Notes: generated by a model not told the origin, from the sequence alone. DNA of 64,000 bases from Chryseobacterium gallinarum (GCF_001021975.1 NZ_CP009928.1:434001-498000), one strand, 5' to 3'. Shown: positions 33,766-41,560, counted from the stretch's first letter. Numbers and translations: made by a program.

Positions 33766-34652
33766 TGAGAATTAATATAAAATTTCTTCAAACTGGCGGG
33801 GTTCCTCTCACCAACGATTTAATGGACGTGCTTCAGGACGCTTACTCAATCTTTAATGTTTTGGGTGATGTTGCGGGACATTTGACAATTTTGTCAGGTT
33901 GTACGATAACTGGGCAGAGTGTAAGTCCGGGAATTGTAGTTATCAATGGAGATATTCTCTATTTTGAGGGTGGACTCATCAGTTCTTCTGTATATATCCA
34001 CACAGCACAGATTACAAAAACCTTTCAGGATCAAACTGATAAAATTTTAGTTGAAAAGAAAACGGTAAAATTTGGATTATCCACGCCGGATAATATGTGG
34101 AACTGGGCTGACTTTAAAAGACTGGATACTATTAAAGTGATTATGGAAAAGCTTGAGGCAACCGCAACGCAGCTGGACTTAATAGATATTAAAAACAGGC
34201 TTGAAGTCGTAGAAATGAAAACTGCTCCAATCAGGAACGATGGCGTTGTGATGATCTGGCCTCGAAATATACCAATCCCGCCTTTCTGGAAAGAATGCAC
34301 AGACTTGAGGGGAAGAACGCCAATTGGTTATGATCCGAACTATGTTTATAACAGCACCATTCACGCTTTGGATTATCAGCTTAACCAAATGGGAGCTAAT
34401 ATAGGAGACCTTTCCCATAAACTTATTGTGGCAGAACTCGCTAAACATGGTCACTCAGCCTTTGTTAACAATGACTGGGGCGGTGCCTATCCATCCGTTG
34501 GGCATTCTACAGGAGGAAATATGGGTTATGGCATAGTTGGAGGCGGAGATAACGGATGGTCATTCAGTGTGAGACCGGAGGGCGGAGACAAGCCTCATAA
34601 TAATGTACAGCCCTCAAAAGTAGTACTATTTATAGAACCCAATTTCCCTTAA
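33765..34652 (+). CDS. Tail fibre protein with collar-type C-terminal domain
   Basis: A 295-aa protein. The front part is beta-rich (SILSGC-like GQSVSPGIVVINGDILYFEG), a short coiled coil follows at about 125-150, and the C-terminus is a tail-collar domain with VVMIWPR, DLRGRTPIGYD and repeated His/Gly strands (AKHGHSAF, GGDKPHNNVQPSKVV). Such domains trimerise and bind metal and glycan. The gene starts in the stop of the previous one. Confidence 0.75.
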   Translation: MRINIKFLQTGGVPLTNDLMDVLQDAYSIFNVLGDVAGHLTILSGCTITGQSVSPGIVVINGDILYFEGGLISSSVYIHTAQITKTFQDQTDKILVEKKTVKFGLSTPDNMWNWADFKRLDTIKVIMEKLEATATQLDLIDIKNRLEVVEMKTAPIRNDGVVMIWPRNIPIPPFWKECTDLRGRTPIGYDPNYVYNSTIHALDYQLNQMGANIGDLSHKLIVAELAKHGHSAFVNNDWGGAYPSVGHSTGGNMGYGIVGGGDNGWSFSVRPEGGDKPHNNVQPSKVVLFIEPNFP

Positions 34653-34655
34653 ATC

Positions 34656-36590
34656 ATGGCAACACCATTAAATACGATATTCAGTTGGTTTGAAACTGGC
34701 GATTTTCCGACACAAGCACAATTTCAGGCTTCGTGGTCTTCATTCTGGCATAAGGATGATTCAATCCCGATTTCCCAAATTACCGGGCTTACTCAGGTTA
34801 TTGAGCAAATGGTAAGTTCTGAAGCTCTACAAAATCATATTAATGATTCAAATGCGCACGCCGGGTATTTAGCAAAACTTGACGCCTCAAATTTGACAAC
34901 ATCTCATGTCAATAATTGGAAGGAAAAATTGGGCGTTGGCGAAATTCCTGCCAATGTTGCGTTAGTAGATATGGGCGAAAATCAGTCGGTTTTTAATAAG
35001 GATCAGATTACTTCAATATGTATGCTTTTGGAAAACTATGTAAATAGTAACGGGAAGATTATGTCAGGAATGATTGAGGCATTGGGATTAACCGAGATGA
35101 TTCCGGTTGACGAATTTACCTTACAGGACTTTATCACTAACCATTCAGTGTACGATTTTCAAGTCAACGATATTATTGCGATTCCTTCTTCCAATCCGGG
35201 ACAGGGCTACAGATTATATTTTTATAATGGCGGGGACAAAACCTCTGAAGACAGTTATCTTGCCACCGGTTTAACCAATATCACCATTGCAATGGTTCAA
35301 GGCTTACAGGCTGCTCTGGATGGCAAAATGAATAAGCCGACAGCAAGCGGAAATTATTACGCAAGGCATTTTTTGGGACAGGTTTCATGGGCTGCCATCA
35401 ATCCGGCTTCAAGTTATCTGCTTTTTTGGAATGGAAATGATTTTATAGGATCCGGAATTTATACAGATGGTACAAAATTCGGCATCGGTACAAATTCACC
35501 TACCGAAATGCTACATCTCAACAATGGAAGGATCCGGACTAAAGCGATGGTTTTTGACGAAAATACAGAAACATTGCCTTATCAGATAACGCACATGAAT
35601 AGAGCGTATTATGGTTCTGATTTGACAGGAGCAAAATATAAATTCATGTACCAGACATATAATGATCTGCATAATTTGCTTATGGAATTGACAGATACCC
35701 AAAAAACACAGATCAGAAATGACTTGCGTTTATCAGGAGAAAGCTTTTCTACAGGGACACCCCGAATTGATGTTTTATTGCTGCCATTTATTGATAATAC
35801 AAAGAATTTCATTCAATACACAACATTAGTAGGGGTCAATTTATTTGTTGATAACGTAACCCCAAACGCTTACATAAAAATCAAAAGAATAAAAGATGTA
35901 AACGGTACAAATTTATCAACACCAGAAGTTTATGATGTAGATAATTTCACCGTATTACAAAACTTTCCAAATAACCTGAATTTCGGTATTAATTGGTTTA
36001 CAAAACCTGAAGGATATTATCAAGTTTTTATAACTCATAACGGGTTAACAAACGCAAGTTCACCGGAATTGATAGTAAAGTCAGGTTTAACTTACAGCCA
36101 GTTTACTGGTATAGCCAATTGGCAGAAAGCTTCGGGAGGTGATTCGTTAGTAAGTGATACTGCTATATCATCAGGGTCTCAAAGCACTTTATATTATTCG
36201 GATAATTTAATCACTACGACGGAAGTTAATGCAGGTTTTATGGTCTCATTTTCTTTAAATAACCAATTAAGTAATTACGGGGCGAACTTCGTAGGTTTCT
36301 GGAGATGTGGTTTAATCGGAAATGGTGATGGAGTGTTCTATGGAGTTCAGTACTACGATGGTGGAGGTACTGGTATGTTACCTAACGCTGTATTAGCGGT
36401 AAGAAATGATACATTCCATATTGCTTATTATAACGGAGTGGTTTATGTTATCGCCGAAGGTAATGGAAAGACTTACCAACAGTTCAATAGTACTTATAAT
36501 TTATATCCTAAACGTTTTGTATTCCAATTAGGCGGAGGGGGGCAAGGTTCTATAAGTATGCAATTATTAGGAAAAATATTATTGTCTTAA
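34656..36590 (+). CDS. Large tail fibre, probable receptor-binding protein
   Basis: A 644-aa fibre. The first 50 residues (FSWFETGDFPTQAQFQASW) are a baseplate-attachment motif often seen in Bacteroidetes phage fibres. A shaft with FGIGTNSPTEMLHLNNGRI follows around 280. From about 380 the sequence turns AT-richer and unlike the rest, ending in a jelly-roll-like tip (VYVIAEGNGKTYQQF, KRFVFQLGGGGQG). The codon and base shift at the tip suggests exchange of receptor-binding modules. No reverse transcriptase is nearby, so diversity-generating retroelement targeting is not supported. Confidence 0.8.
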   Translation: MATPLNTIFSWFETGDFPTQAQFQASWSSFWHKDDSIPISQITGLTQVIEQMVSSEALQNHINDSNAHAGYLAKLDASNLTTSHVNNWKEKLGVGEIPANVALVDMGENQSVFNKDQITSICMLLENYVNSNGKIMSGMIEALGLTEMIPVDEFTLQDFITNHSVYDFQVNDIIAIPSSNPGQGYRLYFYNGGDKTSEDSYLATGLTNITIAMVQGLQAALDGKMNKPTASGNYYARHFLGQVSWAAINPASSYLLFWNGNDFIGSGIYTDGTKFGIGTNSPTEMLHLNNGRIRTKAMVFDENTETLPYQITHMNRAYYGSDLTGAKYKFMYQTYNDLHNLLMELTDTQKTQIRNDLRLSGESFSTGTPRIDVLLLPFIDNTKNFIQYTTLVGVNLFVDNVTPNAYIKIKRIKDVNGTNLSTPEVYDVDNFTVLQNFPNNLNFGINWFTKPEGYYQVFITHNGLTNASSPELIVKSGLTYSQFTGIANWQKASGGDSLVSDTAISSGSQSTLYYSDNLITTTEVNAGFMVSFSLNNQLSNYGANFVGFWRCGLIGNGDGVFYGVQYYDGGGTGMLPNAVLAVRNDTFHIAYYNGVVYVIAEGNGKTYQQFNSTYNLYPKRFVFQLGGGGQGSISMQLLGKILLS

Positions 36591-36599
36591 ATAAAAAAA

Positions 36600-37094
36600 A
36601 TGAAAACAGAGCTTATAATAACGCCTGAGGTGCAGGCTATTTTGGACGCCATTAAGAACACTGGTAAATCATGGCATGAAGTTGTTCTTCCGGATCATCC
36701 TATTTATCCGCAATTCGCCCGCAAATTAGTCGTAACAGGTTTTAATACTCCCGATATGGAAGGAAGCGAAGACCGTATTTATGTCAACGTCCGTCAATAC
36801 CTGATCGTAAGGGACGGAAACATTCTCCATAAAAGATTAAAAATGCCCGACTGGATGATTCATGAGGGAAATGTGGAGGAAATCTTAGGCGAAAACGGTT
36901 ATTTGACAGGTATTAACCAGACTACAAATGATGAAGGAGAAATAATAAATGAAGAGGAAGTTATAATCAAAGCACAATCGGTACAATATGTCCGCTTTCT
37001 TATTAAAACAAAAGCTGCACATATAGTTGATGTTTTGGAGCGATTTATGGGGCTTTATATTACCTTGTTTGAAGAAGAAATTAACGAAATATAG
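36600..37094 (+). CDS. Putative tail fibre assembly or accessory protein
   Basis: A 164-aa protein 9 bp downstream of the large fibre. It has no signal peptide or membrane span. Conserved-looking segments include SWHEVVLPDHPIYPQFARKL and RIYVNVRQYLIV. The place after a fibre gene suggests a chaperone, but I do not recognise the family. Confidence 0.6.
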   Translation: MKTELIITPEVQAILDAIKNTGKSWHEVVLPDHPIYPQFARKLVVTGFNTPDMEGSEDRIYVNVRQYLIVRDGNILHKRLKMPDWMIHEGNVEEILGENGYLTGINQTTNDEGEIINEEEVIIKAQSVQYVRFLIKTKAAHIVDVLERFMGLYITLFEEEINEI

Positions 37095-37096
37095 AA

Positions 37097-37513
37097 ATGA
37101 AAACAATTTTAAAATTATTACTTGAGATACTTTTCCTTTTGATTGGAGTTCCTGTATTTATGACATTATTCTGTACTGGGTTTATTTATACTTTGATCAA
37201 GCATATTATAAAATGGGACTACTCCTTATCAAAGCAATTTACCCCTATTCTCAGAAGTATTAATCTTGTTTTTGACGGATTGGCAAATGCCGGAGCCGGT
37301 GAGCTTCTAAATGATTCTTTAACTATCAAAAATGATTTTGTACGATTCGGAAAATGGTATGAAACAATATCTGCCGTAACGGGGCTTATACAACAATACG
37401 AAAAGGACACCTGGCTCCGGAAATTTTTAAAAATCTTGGGTAAGAACCATTGTGCAGAAGCTATTACAGAAATGCAAGCCTATTATTATAATCACTTATT
37501 TACTAAAAAATGA
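37097..37513 (+). CDS. Membrane-anchored phage protein of unknown function
   Basis: A 138-aa protein with one or two strongly hydrophobic helices at residues 6-36 and a soluble helical C-terminus. It starts 2 bp after the previous gene and overlaps the next by 4 bp. With the next gene it makes a pair of membrane-anchored proteins at the end of the tail operon. A role as holin or in superinfection exclusion is possible, but unproven. Confidence 0.6.
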   Translation: MKTILKLLLEILFLLIGVPVFMTLFCTGFIYTLIKHIIKWDYSLSKQFTPILRSINLVFDGLANAGAGELLNDSLTIKNDFVRFGKWYETISAVTGLIQQYEKDTWLRKFLKILGKNHCAEAITEMQAYYYNHLFTKK

Positions 37514-37890
37514 AAGAATTATTAACGGAACCAATCATCGCTTTTCTTGGAGCCATCTTAACGGGGCTTGCCGGATTCATATTCGGAAAAAGAAAGCTTC
37601 GGGCAGAAGTTGCCGGAATGAACGCTGACAACGAGGGTAAGGAAATTGAAAATGCCGATAAATTGGTTAAGCTATACAAGGAGGCTTTAGACGATTTGGG
37701 CAGTCGTTATGAAGCAAAGTTTAAGGAATTTTCGGACTTATCAGATAAAAAGGTTTTGATGCTTCAGGAACAGATCGACTTTCAGAAACGTATTAACGAA
37801 CAGCTGAAAGCAGAAAATAATCTGTTAAAAGCGGAAAATACAATGCTCAAAACAAAATTAAAAGAAAATGGCATTACCATAACATCATAA
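37510..37890 (+). CDS. Membrane-anchored coiled-coil protein, holin/Rz-like candidate
   Basis: A 126-aa protein with an N-terminal membrane span (about 8-26, IIAFLGAILTGLAGFIFG), then a long charged coiled coil to the end (LQEQIDFQKRINEQLKAEN). This layout resembles inner-membrane spanin components or structural membrane anchors. It overlaps the previous gene by 4 bp. The CHAP endolysin and u-spanin lie elsewhere, so the role remains open. Confidence 0.6.
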   Translation: MKELLTEPIIAFLGAILTGLAGFIFGKRKLRAEVAGMNADNEGKEIENADKLVKLYKEALDDLGSRYEAKFKEFSDLSDKKVLMLQEQIDFQKRINEQLKAENNLLKAENTMLKTKLKENGITITS

Positions 37891-37901
37891 AAACAAAGTA
37901 C

Positions 37902-38030
37902 ATGGCAGATTTTAAATACAAAGAACAGCATGCTGTTATCATAAAAGTAGACAGCGAAAAAGAACAAAAGGAATTGTTCGACAAACTAAAGAAAATGGGA
38001 TTTAAAAATTTAAAAGTAGTATCCGTATGA
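37902..38030 (+). CDS. 42-aa protein leading the right-end modification cassette
   Basis: A short frame beginning MADFKYKEQHAVIIKVDSEK and ending LKVVSV. It looks like a compact beta-alpha-beta unit. The ATG lies 11 bp after the previous stop, and the TGA overlaps the ATG of the ATPase (ATGA), so it is translated with the cassette. It holds the place of Mu com but has no cysteines, so it is not a Com zinc finger. Function unknown. Confidence 0.6.
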   Translation: MADFKYKEQHAVIIKVDSEKEQKELFDKLKKMGFKNLKVVSV

Positions 38031-38713
38031 AAATAGAAGTAAAACACACCTGCGAAAATTTTAATTCGTTCAGATCAGAAAAAGTAAAAAGTTTATTTAA
38101 CGCTGAAAGCGGTCACAACTGGCAGCATACCGCCGAACTTCCGATTGAGGAGGAAGGATGGCAGATTGGTCTTATTGTCGGAGCTTCAGGAAGCGGGAAA
38201 ACATCAATAGGCAGCCAAATTTGGGAAAACGGAATTGTAAACCTTACCGAAGGTTGGAACCCCAATCTTCCAATCATTGAGGATATCGCACCCGGCTCAG
38301 ATATGAATACCGTAACGAGTGCATTGTCAGCCGTTGGATTGGGAGACGTTCCAGCTTGGCTCCGACCTTTTAAGGTTCTAAGTAACGGTGAACAGTTCCG
38401 CGCAGGTCTTGCCCGCCTTATTTGTGAAGCCCCGGACAAAGTTGTAATTGATGAATTTACATCTGTCGTGGACAGGCAAATTGCCAAAATCGGAGCATCT
38501 GCCTTTTCCAAAGCTTGGCGGAAAACAAAGGGAAAACAAATTGTATTGTTATCATGCCATTATGATATTGTTGAATGGCTGCAACCTGATTGGGTATATG
38601 ATACCCGAACAGGTGAAGTAAAAAAAAAGCCTCAAAACGACCTCCTATTAAACTCGACATTTGGAAGGTCGACGGAAGTTACTGGAAGTTTTTTAAACAG
38701 CATTATTATTTAG
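38027..38713 (+). CDS. ABC-type ATPase, zero-frame product of a predicted frameshift gene (COG2401-like)
   Basis: The zero frame gives 228 residues. All ABC signatures are present: Walker A GASGSGKT (52-59), signature LSNGEQ (118-123), Walker B VVIDEF (D142, E143), D-loop SVVD and switch H178. There is no transmembrane partner, so it is a soluble ABC ATPase. COG2401 is defined as an ABC ATPase fused to an acetyltransferase, and such a domain lies directly downstream in the -1 frame. After residue 201 the zero frame gives only a 27-residue tail, so the ATPase-GNAT fusion is probably made by frameshifting. Context points to phage DNA modification or protection. Confidence 0.8.
   Translation: MKIEVKHTCENFNSFRSEKVKSLFNAESGHNWQHTAELPIEEEGWQIGLIVGASGSGKTSIGSQIWENGIVNLTEGWNPNLPIIEDIAPGSDMNTVTSALSAVGLGDVPAWLRPFKVLSNGEQFRAGLARLICEAPDKVVIDEFTSVVDRQIAKIGASAFSKAWRKTKGKQIVLLSCHYDIVEWLQPDWVYDTRTGEVKKKPQNDLLLNSTFGRSTEVTGSFLNSIII
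38611..38671 (+). promoter_or_regulatory. Predicted programmed -1 ribosomal frameshift signal
   Basis: The slippery heptamer A AAA AAG (38623-38629) is in the right phase with the ATPase frame and inside a run of nine A. An AGGTGA sequence lies 6 nt upstream. After an 8-nt spacer, CGACCTCC (38638-38645) pairs with GGAAGGTCG (38663-38671), with one bulged base. The elements and distances match those of the dnaX-type -1 sites. Confidence 0.7.
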
Positions 38714-39159
38714 ATTTAAAACATCCACCTTGTGCCGAATATTTTGTCGGAACCGTAGACGGAGAATTGGTTTGCCACGTTGCCGTTTGTCCCAATTTTC
38801 AAATAAAAGGTTACAGGGCGACCCGATTGGTTGTGATGCCGGAATGGCAGGGTGCCGGAGTTGGTACCGCTTTTTTAAATCAGATCATGCAGTATCATTT
38901 AGAAGGTAACGGAAGATGTCAAAGAAAATATCCGACCTATTTTCATACCTCACACCCGCAACTTTGTGGATATATGAGACACTCCCCAAAATGGAAACAG
39001 GTGTCAGCAAAGCTTACCGGAGATAATAAGGCGAGAAGTATTAAGTCATTGCAAAATACATCCAAAGGTTTTCAAAAAGGAAAAATGACCACCGGAGGAT
39101 TCGGCGGACATTTCAGAGCAATACAGGGATTTAAATATTTAGGAAATGAAGAAATTTAA
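38629..39159 (+). CDS. Mom-like GNAT acyltransferase domain, read in the -1 frame
   Basis: This frame has no ATG before the conserved start of the domain; the only local start codons are weak (TTG 38767, inside the fold). From the slip site it adds 176 residues: RPPIKLDIWKVDGSYWKFF, then HYYLDLKHPPCAEYFVG, the strands LVCHVAVCP and RLVVMPEW, the acetyl-CoA loop QGAGVG and a C-terminal TSHPQLCGYM/GGHFRAIQGF region. This is the GNAT half of COG2401-type proteins. The fused product would have 377 residues. Mu Mom also has a GNAT-like fold and sits at the same end of the phage. The acyl donor and target base are unknown. Confidence 0.7.
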   Translation, partial: ASKRPPIKLDIWKVDGSYWKFFKQHYYLDLKHPPCAEYFVGTVDGELVCHVAVCPNFQIKGYRATRLVVMPEWQGAGVGTAFLNQIMQYHLEGNGRCQRKYPTYFHTSHPQLCGYMRHSPKWKQVSAKLTGDNKARSIKSLQNTSKGFQKGKMTTGGFGGHFRAIQGFKYLGNEEI

Positions 39160-39802
39160 AGTTTTTATATCAGGGCAGAAGTTCTTTGCCGAAGAAGTTT
39201 TCAGGCTTTGTCAAAAATTAGACATTGAAATTGTCGGGGTTTGTTGCCCCATTGATGACAAGTATATCGGAAAGGCTGCCCGGCGTTGGAATATTCCAAT
39301 TATTCCTGCCGGCAGCCTAAACGCCGACAATATGCCGGAGTGTGATTTGGGCATTACTGCACATTCGTTTGATTATATAGGGAAGAAAACAAGATATATT
39401 CCACGTTTGGGTTGGCTCGGTTATCACCCGTCATTATTGCCAAGGCATCGCGGGCGCAGCTCTATTGAATGGGCAATCAGAATGAAGGAACCAATTACCG
39501 GAGGGACGATATTTTGGCTCAATGCGGGCATTGACAGAGGAGACATTGCCTATCAGGATTGGTGTTGGATACCTCCAGAATATCATTTAAGCCCTCAAAA
39601 ATCGGCTGTAAGCCTTTGGCGCGATACATTACTCCCTATGGGTTTAAAACTCTTTGAAACGGCCCTTAATGACGTTTTAAATGGAATTGTAAAGAGGACA
39701 CCACAGGATAAGCGGTTTAGCACATTTGAGCCGGACACCAATGTAAAAGATATTTACCGACCTGATCTGTTAATGATCGAATATGAAAACAGCCACGACT
39801 AA
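39146..39802 (+). CDS. Formyltransferase-like enzyme of the right-end cassette
   Basis: A 218-aa protein with the core of the PurN/Fmt family: a Rossmann-like start (FKVFISGQKFFAEEVF), ITAHSFDYI, the HPSLLPRHRG loop with H94, and GGTIFWLNAGIDRGDI with D130. The usual active-site Asn of N-x-H is replaced by Gly (G92-Y-H94), so the transferred group or its donor may differ from formyl-tetrahydrofolate. There is no tRNA-binding C-terminal domain. The gene overlaps the GNAT frame by 14 bp and is the last of the prophage. A part in making a modified base with the ATPase-GNAT protein is an inference from the shared operon. Confidence 0.75.
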   Translation: MKKFKVFISGQKFFAEEVFRLCQKLDIEIVGVCCPIDDKYIGKAARRWNIPIIPAGSLNADNMPECDLGITAHSFDYIGKKTRYIPRLGWLGYHPSLLPRHRGRSSIEWAIRMKEPITGGTIFWLNAGIDRGDIAYQDWCWIPPEYHLSPQKSAVSLWRDTLLPMGLKLFETALNDVLNGIVKRTPQDKRFSTFEPDTNVKDIYRPDLLMIEYENSHD

Positions 39803-39820
39803 GTGGCTGCTTTTTTATAT
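39791..39820 (+). terminator. Terminator at the end of the rightward late operon
   Basis: AGCCAC-gactaa-GTGGCT is followed by GCTTTTTT. The loop contains the stop codon of the formyltransferase gene. It lies 67 bp before the right prophage end. Confidence 0.85.
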
Positions 39821-39887
39821 CTTTGGGTTTATATTTTTTTCGGCAATTTGGAAATGGGCTTTAGGCTTTTTGGAATTGTTGATTGTA

Positions 39888-39892
39888 AATCT
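39888..39892. repeat. Target-site duplication, right copy (AATCT)
   Basis: It matches 2331-2335 exactly. The bases on its left (TTGATTGTA) are phage; those on its right (GGCAAGG) continue the host DUF1089 frame. Confidence 0.8.
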
Positions 39893-40431
39893 GGCAAGGA
39901 ATTGCCTTCCAGTCACTTGAATATTTCAAACTGAAGGAAGAAAATGGGAATCATATTGCAAACTCAAGAATCATAGGCCGTTACCATGATTCAATCTACA
40001 CTATAGATTATCATATTACTATTGATAAAGACTGGAATACTCTGGATTTCCTCATTGAATCTGAAATCAATACAGTAAAACATACGTTAAAAGGAAAAAA
40101 GATACAGGATGAATGGGAAATCAATAATAGTATAAATCCTGATTTAAAAGGCTTTATCTACATCGACATTTCATTGACACCCTTCACCAATACGCTACCC
40201 ATCAATAACTTAAAACTTCCGGTAAACAGTTCACAGGAAATCAAAGTCATTTATATTGATGTTCTGAATAATATTATAAAACCTGTATCGCAACAATATA
40301 CAAGAATTGCCCCTGATACTTATCACTATGACAATCTCCAGACTGATTTTAAAGCTGATATTCTGGTTGATACAGATGGCCTGGTTGTCAGTTATCCTGA
40401 ATTATTTGAAAAAATTGCAAAGCTTGCTTAA
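39892..40431 (+). pseudogene. Main part of the interrupted DUF1089 glycolipid-binding gene
   Basis: An open frame of 179 codons starts at TGG (Trp) immediately inside the duplication, and a stop (TAA, 39886-39888) contributed by the phage end lies two codons before. The sequence WQGIAFQSLEYFKLKEENG, then RYHDSIYTIDYHI and the C-terminal VDTDGLVVSYPELFEKIA, is that of the putative glycolipid-binding family (DUF1089, PF06475), of about 185 residues. With the five codons at 2320 the full gene has 184 codons. It is inactive in this lysogen unless the phage leaves precisely. Confidence 0.85.
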
Positions 40432-40497
40432 CACTTTACAAGGGATATAAAAAGATAGCGTGCGATCTCTTGGTGTATGCTTTTTATAATAAAAATT

Positions 40498-40528
40498 GTT
40501 TCGGCGCAGCCAAAGGCTGCGCCGAAAC
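40498..40528. repeat. Perfect 14-bp GC-rich hairpin
   Basis: GTTTCGGCGCAGCC-aaa-GGCTGCGCCGAAAC stands in AT-rich DNA right after the DUF1089 gene. It has no T-tract and is followed at once by a normal terminator, so it looks like a palindromic repeat unit rather than a terminator. Confidence 0.65.
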
Positions 40529-40530
40529 AT

Positions 40531-40563
40531 AAAAAAACGGTATCGAAGGGATACCGTTTTTTT
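40531..40563. terminator. Bidirectional terminator between DUF1089 and mdh
   Basis: AAAAAAACGGTATC-gaagg-GATACCGTTTTTTT gives a perfect stem with U-tracts in both directions and serves the two convergent genes. Confidence 0.9.
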
Positions 40564-40580
40564 ATATAAAATTAGATGAA

Positions 40581-41507
40581 TCAGAATTTAAGATCTCCAT
40601 TCACTTCTCTCACTGCATTAGCAGCTTCAGCAAATTTCAATTGTTCTTCAGCAGTCAATGTTACGTTGATGATTTTCTCTACTCCGTTTGCTCCGATGAT
40701 TGCAGGAACCCCTAAACAAATATCATTTTGACCATATTCTCCTTCAAGCATCAAAGAACAAGGAATCATTTTCTTCTGGTCGCAAGCAATTGCCTGAACC
40801 ATTACAGAAACTGCAGCACCCGGCGCATACCAGGCAGAAGTTCCTAATAGTTTTGTAAGGGTAGCCCCTCCTACTTTAGTTTCTTCGATTACGTATTTTT
40901 GTTGCTCTTCATCAAGGAATTCCGTTACAGGAACTCCGTTTCTTGTCGCTTTGCTTAATAATGGAAGCATTCCTGTATCACTGTGAGCAGCGATTACCAT
41001 TCCGTCCACATCAGAAATTGGAGCTTCTAATGCTTCAGCTAATCTGTATTTGAACCTTGCAGAGTCTAATGCACCTCCCATCCCGATGATTTTGTGTTTA
41101 GGAAGACCTGAAGTTTTGTGAACAAGATAAGCCATAGTATCCATTGGGTTAGAAACCACGATAATGATTACTTCAGGAGAATGTTTCACTAAGTTTTCAG
41201 TAACTTCTTTTACGATACCTGCGTTGATACCAATCAACTCTTCTCTTGTCATTCCTGGTTTTCTTGGAATACCTGACGTGATTACCGCCACATGAGAGCC
41301 TGCAGTTTTGCTATAATCTCCTGTTGTTCCTGTAATTTTTGTATCAAATCCGTTAAGCGATGCAGTCTGCATCAAATCCATAGCTTTACCTTCAGCAAAC
41401 CCTTCTTTAATGTCTACCAAAACTACTTCTGAACAGAAGTTCTTCATTGCGATGTATTCTGCACAGCTTGCTCCTACAGCGCCTGCACCTACTACAGTTA
41501 CTTTCAT
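40581..41507 (-). CDS. mdh: Malate dehydrogenase
   Basis: A 308-aa NAD-dependent enzyme of the citric acid cycle (malate to oxaloacetate), of the LDH-like type common in Bacteroidetes. The NAD-binding GAGAVGAS motif is at residues 7-14, the substrate loop arginine region at SGIPRKPGMTREEL, VVSNPMD follows, and the catalytic histidine is in AAHSDTGMLP. The gene is single, with its own promoter (TAAATTTG box, 41561-41568) and a terminator. Confidence 0.97.
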   Translation of the reverse strand: MKVTVVGAGAVGASCAEYIAMKNFCSEVVLVDIKEGFAEGKAMDLMQTASLNGFDTKITGTTGDYSKTAGSHVAVITSGIPRKPGMTREELIGINAGIVKEVTENLVKHSPEVIIIVVSNPMDTMAYLVHKTSGLPKHKIIGMGGALDSARFKYRLAEALEAPISDVDGMVIAAHSDTGMLPLLSKATRNGVPVTEFLDEEQQKYVIEETKVGGATLTKLLGTSAWYAPGAAVSVMVQAIACDQKKMIPCSLMLEGEYGQNDICLGVPAIIGANGVEKIINVTLTAEEQLKFAEAANAVREVNGDLKF

Positions 41508-41560
41508 ATTGTTACTTTTTAAATTATTTTTTGTTAGTTAAGTTTAAATTTGAAATCCCC

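Larger units (their letters stand above)
2336..39887. mobile_element. Mu-like transposable prophage, about 37.55 kb, apparently intact
   Basis: Both edges are set by the split DUF1089 gene and its 5-bp duplication. Inside are all modules expected of a Mu-type phage: repressor, DDE transposase, MuB-like ATPase, terminases, portal, MuF, protease, capsid, contractile sheath and tube, baseplate, fibres and lysis genes. The element has no tyrosine or serine integrase, so transposition is its only visible way to integrate. The termini are ACTCCCCTTAAAACG at the left and, read inward on the minus strand, TACAATCAACAATTCC at the right. A 10-bp AAAGCCCATT occurs inverted near both ends (2388-2397; 39853-39862) and A5GC motifs recur there, possible transposase sites. 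No structural gene looks broken. Confidence 0.92.

Noticed and set aside
34656..36590. Target gene of a diversity-generating retroelement
   Set aside because: The fibre tip is compositionally distinct, but there is no reverse transcriptase and no template repeat in the window.
37902..38030. Com-like translational activator
   Set aside because: It has the right place but no cysteines for the zinc finger of Com.
40498..40528. Terminator of the DUF1089 gene
   Set aside because: The stem is perfect but no U-tract follows; a standard bidirectional terminator lies directly after it.
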